DNA of 6,013 bases from Pseudomonadota bacterium. GTDB lineage: Bacteria > Pseudomonadota > Alphaproteobacteria > Rhizobiales > Xanthobacteraceae. A program made the translations under genes and the position numbers. The stretch's first letter is position 1; every line of letters starts with the position of its first letter. This document shows, piece after piece, positions 4,610 through 6,013 of the stretch. Where the stretch lies: assembly GCA_023391175.1 (NCBI GenBank), contig JAEWBL010000381.1, forward strand, positions 1 through 6,013, in the 5' to 3' direction. The notes below the pieces were generated by a model. The model was not told the origin of the DNA. It saw only the letters and a list, made by a program, of their open reading frames with translations, and searched no databases.

Positions 4610-5785
4610 TCACTCCGCCGCGGCGGAGAGATGCTTGAGCGGCTGCTCCACGTCGCGCACCAGGCTCTCGCGGGAGATTTCCGAGAGGTTGCGGGCACCG
4701 GTGAGCGTCATGGCCACGCGCATCTCCTTGGCGAACAGGTCGAGGAGGTTTTCGACGCCCTTCTGGCCGTGGGTCGCCAGCGCATAGATGAAGGCGCGGC
4801 CCAGCAGCACGCCGTCCGCCCCCTGCGCCACCATGCGCACCACGTCGAGACCCGAGCGGATGCCGGAATCGGCGAGGATGGCGAGGCGGCCCTTCACCTT
4901 GTCGGCAATGGGCGGCAGCGCGCGGGCCGAGGAGAGCACACCGTCGAGCTGCCGGCCGCCATGGTTCGACACCACGATGCCATCGGCGCCGAAGCGCACC
5001 GCGTCCTCCGCGTCTTCCGGATCGAGGATGCCCTTGATGACCATGGACCCCTGCCAGAACTCGCGGATCCATTCGAGATCGCGCCAGGCGATGGAGGGAT
5101 CGAAATTGGCGCCGAGCCAGCCCACATAGTCTTCCAGCGTGGTCTTGTGGCCGCGATAGGCGGAGACGTTGCCGAGATCGTGCGGCGTGCCCATCAGGCC
5201 CACGTCATAAGCCCAGAAGGGATGAAGCGCGGCCTGCACCATGCGGCGCACGGCGGCGTTGGGGCCGGACATGCCCGAGTGCGCATCGCGATAGCGCGCG
5301 CCGGGCACCGGCATGTCCACGGTGAAGACCAGCGTGCGGATGCCCGCCGCCCAGGCGCGCTCCAGCGCGTTCTTCATGAAGCCCCGGTCCTTCAGCACAT
5401 AGAGCTGGAACCAGAAGGGCTTCTCCACCTTGGCGCGCACCTCCTCGATAGGGCAGACGGAGACGGTGGAGAGGGTGAACTGGATGCCCTTGTCGAGCGC
5501 CGCCTTCGCCGCCTGCACCTCGCCGCGCCGGGCGAACATGCCGCACAGGCCGACCGGCGCGAGGGCCATGGGCATGGCGAGATTCTCGCCGAGCAGCGTC
5601 GTGGACAGGTCCACCTCGCCCACGCCCTTCAGCACGCGCTGGCGCAGGGCGAGCAGCGTGAGGTCGGAGACGTTGCGCCCGAGCGTCGTCTCCGCATAGG
5701 CGCCGCCGTCGATGTAGTGGAACAGGAAGGGCGGCAGGCGCCGGCGGGCGGCTTCGCGATAGTCCGAGGCGGAGGAGATGATCAC
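4610..5785 (-). CDS. lldD: L-lactate dehydrogenase, FMN-dependent, quinone-linked
   Basis: Oxidises L-lactate to pyruvate at the inner face of the cytoplasmic membrane and passes electrons to the respiratory chain. At 391 aa it lines up almost end to end with E. coli LldD (396 aa). The start [20 protein letters not shown] resembles the E. coli N-terminus, and [44 protein letters not shown] and [17 protein letters not shown] follow. Expected active-site residues of the alpha-hydroxyacid oxidase fold are all present: Tyr24, Gln127 and Tyr129 (WFQLYV), Thr155 and Asp157 (FTVDMP), Arg164, Lys251 (VIKGIL), the catalytic His275 with Arg278 ([10 protein letters not shown]), Asp306-Arg310 (DSGIR) and Gly329-Arg330 for FMN phosphate. 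The start is GTG, fixed by the family's MIIS N-terminus and by its four-base overlap with the stop of the upstream regulator gene. The ribosome binding site is weak, so translational coupling is likely. It converges on the unknown gene across the repeat region. Confidence 0.97.
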   Translation of the reverse strand: MIISSASDYREAARRRLPPFLFHYIDGGAYAETTLGRNVSDLTLLALRQRVLKGVGEVDLSTTLLGENLAMPMALAPVGLCGMFARRGEVQAAKAALDKGIQFTLSTVSVCPIEEVRAKVEKPFWFQLYVLKDRGFMKNALERAWAAGIRTLVFTVDMPVPGARYRDAHSGMSGPNAAVRRMVQAALHPFWAYDVGLMGTPHDLGNVSAYRGHKTTLEDYVGWLGANFDPSIAWRDLEWIREFWQGSMVIKGILDPEDAEDAVRFGADGIVVSNHGGRQLDGVLSSARALPPIADKVKGRLAILADSGIRSGLDVVRMVAQGADGVLLGRAFIYALATHGQKGVENLLDLFAKEMRVAMTLTGARNLSEISRESLVRDVEQPLKHLSAAAE

Positions 5786-6013
5786 GGCGTCAGTTCTTTC
5801 TGTTGCTGGTTTTCTTGCTGGCGTTGGGCGACGCGGGACGAGCGACGGCGGCGGGCCGCGTCGTCCTCGATCCCGCGCAGGGTTTCCTCGACAAATTCGA
5901 GATGCAGCAGCGCAGCCTTGCGCGCCTCCTCGGGCCGGCCCTCGATGATGGCGGTGGCGATGGCGCGGTGCTGGTCATCCAGCGCCTGCGCGGTGCTGGG
6001 GATGAGGTAGAGC
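5782..6013 (-). CDS. lldR: GntR-family (FCD domain) regulator, C-terminal fragment; probable lactate regulator LldR
   Basis: Only the last 76 residues are visible; the gene enters from the right edge. They read as the end of an FCD ligand-binding domain: [20 protein letters not shown] followed by [20 protein letters not shown]. The DxxHxAI...G..EEAR.A...HL.F pattern is the last metal/ligand-binding helical section of FadR-C type regulators. A Lys/Arg/Gln-rich tail follows. The family is clear; the name lldR rests on its position directly before lldD, as in the E. coli lldPRD operon, and a related FCD regulator of pyruvate or glycolate metabolism cannot be excluded. Its TGA stop (5784-5782) overlaps the lldD GTG start in the sequence GTGA. 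The DNA-binding N-terminus and the operon promoter lie outside the window. Confidence 0.8.
   Translation of the reverse strand, partial: LYLIPSTAQALDDQHRAIATAIIEGRPEEARKAALLHLEFVEETLRGIEDDAARRRRSSRVAQRQQENQQQKELTP

Noticed and set aside
5790..5978. A 62-codon minus-strand frame just upstream of lldD
   Set aside because: The real gene is in another frame: the one ending at 5782 reads as an FCD-domain C-terminus and overlaps lldD by four bases.
4631..6010. A 459-codon open frame on the plus strand, opposite lldD and the GntR-family gene
   Set aside because: Same antisense effect: His/Ala/Gly-rich translation without domains, while the opposite strand encodes a near-complete LldD with every active-site residue.

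Overview
The window looks like ordinary chromosome of a GC-rich alphaproteobacterium. Third codon positions are strongly G/C, spacers are short, ribosome binding sites are good AGGAGG-type, and GC-rich palindromic repeats lie between genes. A Hyphomicrobiales/Xanthobacteraceae-type host (Xanthobacter, Azorhizobium, Ancylobacter relatives) is my guess from style only; no rRNA or other marker is present to prove it.

Layout. (1) Positions 1-2814, minus strand: a two-gene multidrug efflux operon. emrA encodes the periplasmic adaptor and is read first; emrB encodes a 14-TM DHA2 MFS pump and runs off the left edge. (2) 2815-2958: a divergent control region. It has a good minus-strand promoter for emrAB, a weaker plus-strand promoter, and two near-identical 19-bp palindromes placed to block both. 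(3) 2959-3630, plus strand: a TetR/AcrR-family repressor, the obvious ligand of those palindromes. (4) 3695-4327, plus strand: a 210-aa protein of unknown function with an RPCGEC motif resembling the zinc site of Ada. (5) 4328-4609: a 282-bp spacer between convergent genes, filled with palindromic repeats, including two perfect hairpins that are inverted copies of each other. (6) 4610-5785, minus strand: lldD, FMN-dependent L-lactate dehydrogenase. (7) 5782-6013, minus strand: the C-terminal end of a GntR/FCD regulator, probably lldR, whose stop codon overlaps the lldD start.

How it works together. The left half reads as a self-contained drug-sensing efflux module: the repressor binds the shared operators until an inducer releases it, then EmrA and EmrB, with an outer-membrane channel not seen here, pump the compound out. 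The right half is the end of an L-lactate utilisation operon in the same lldR-lldD order as E. coli, with a lactate permease possibly upstream outside the window. I see no mobile element, CRISPR array, RNA gene or phage remnant. No clearly new multi-gene system is present; the most interesting items are the operator pair, the Ada-like orphan protein and the mirrored hairpins.
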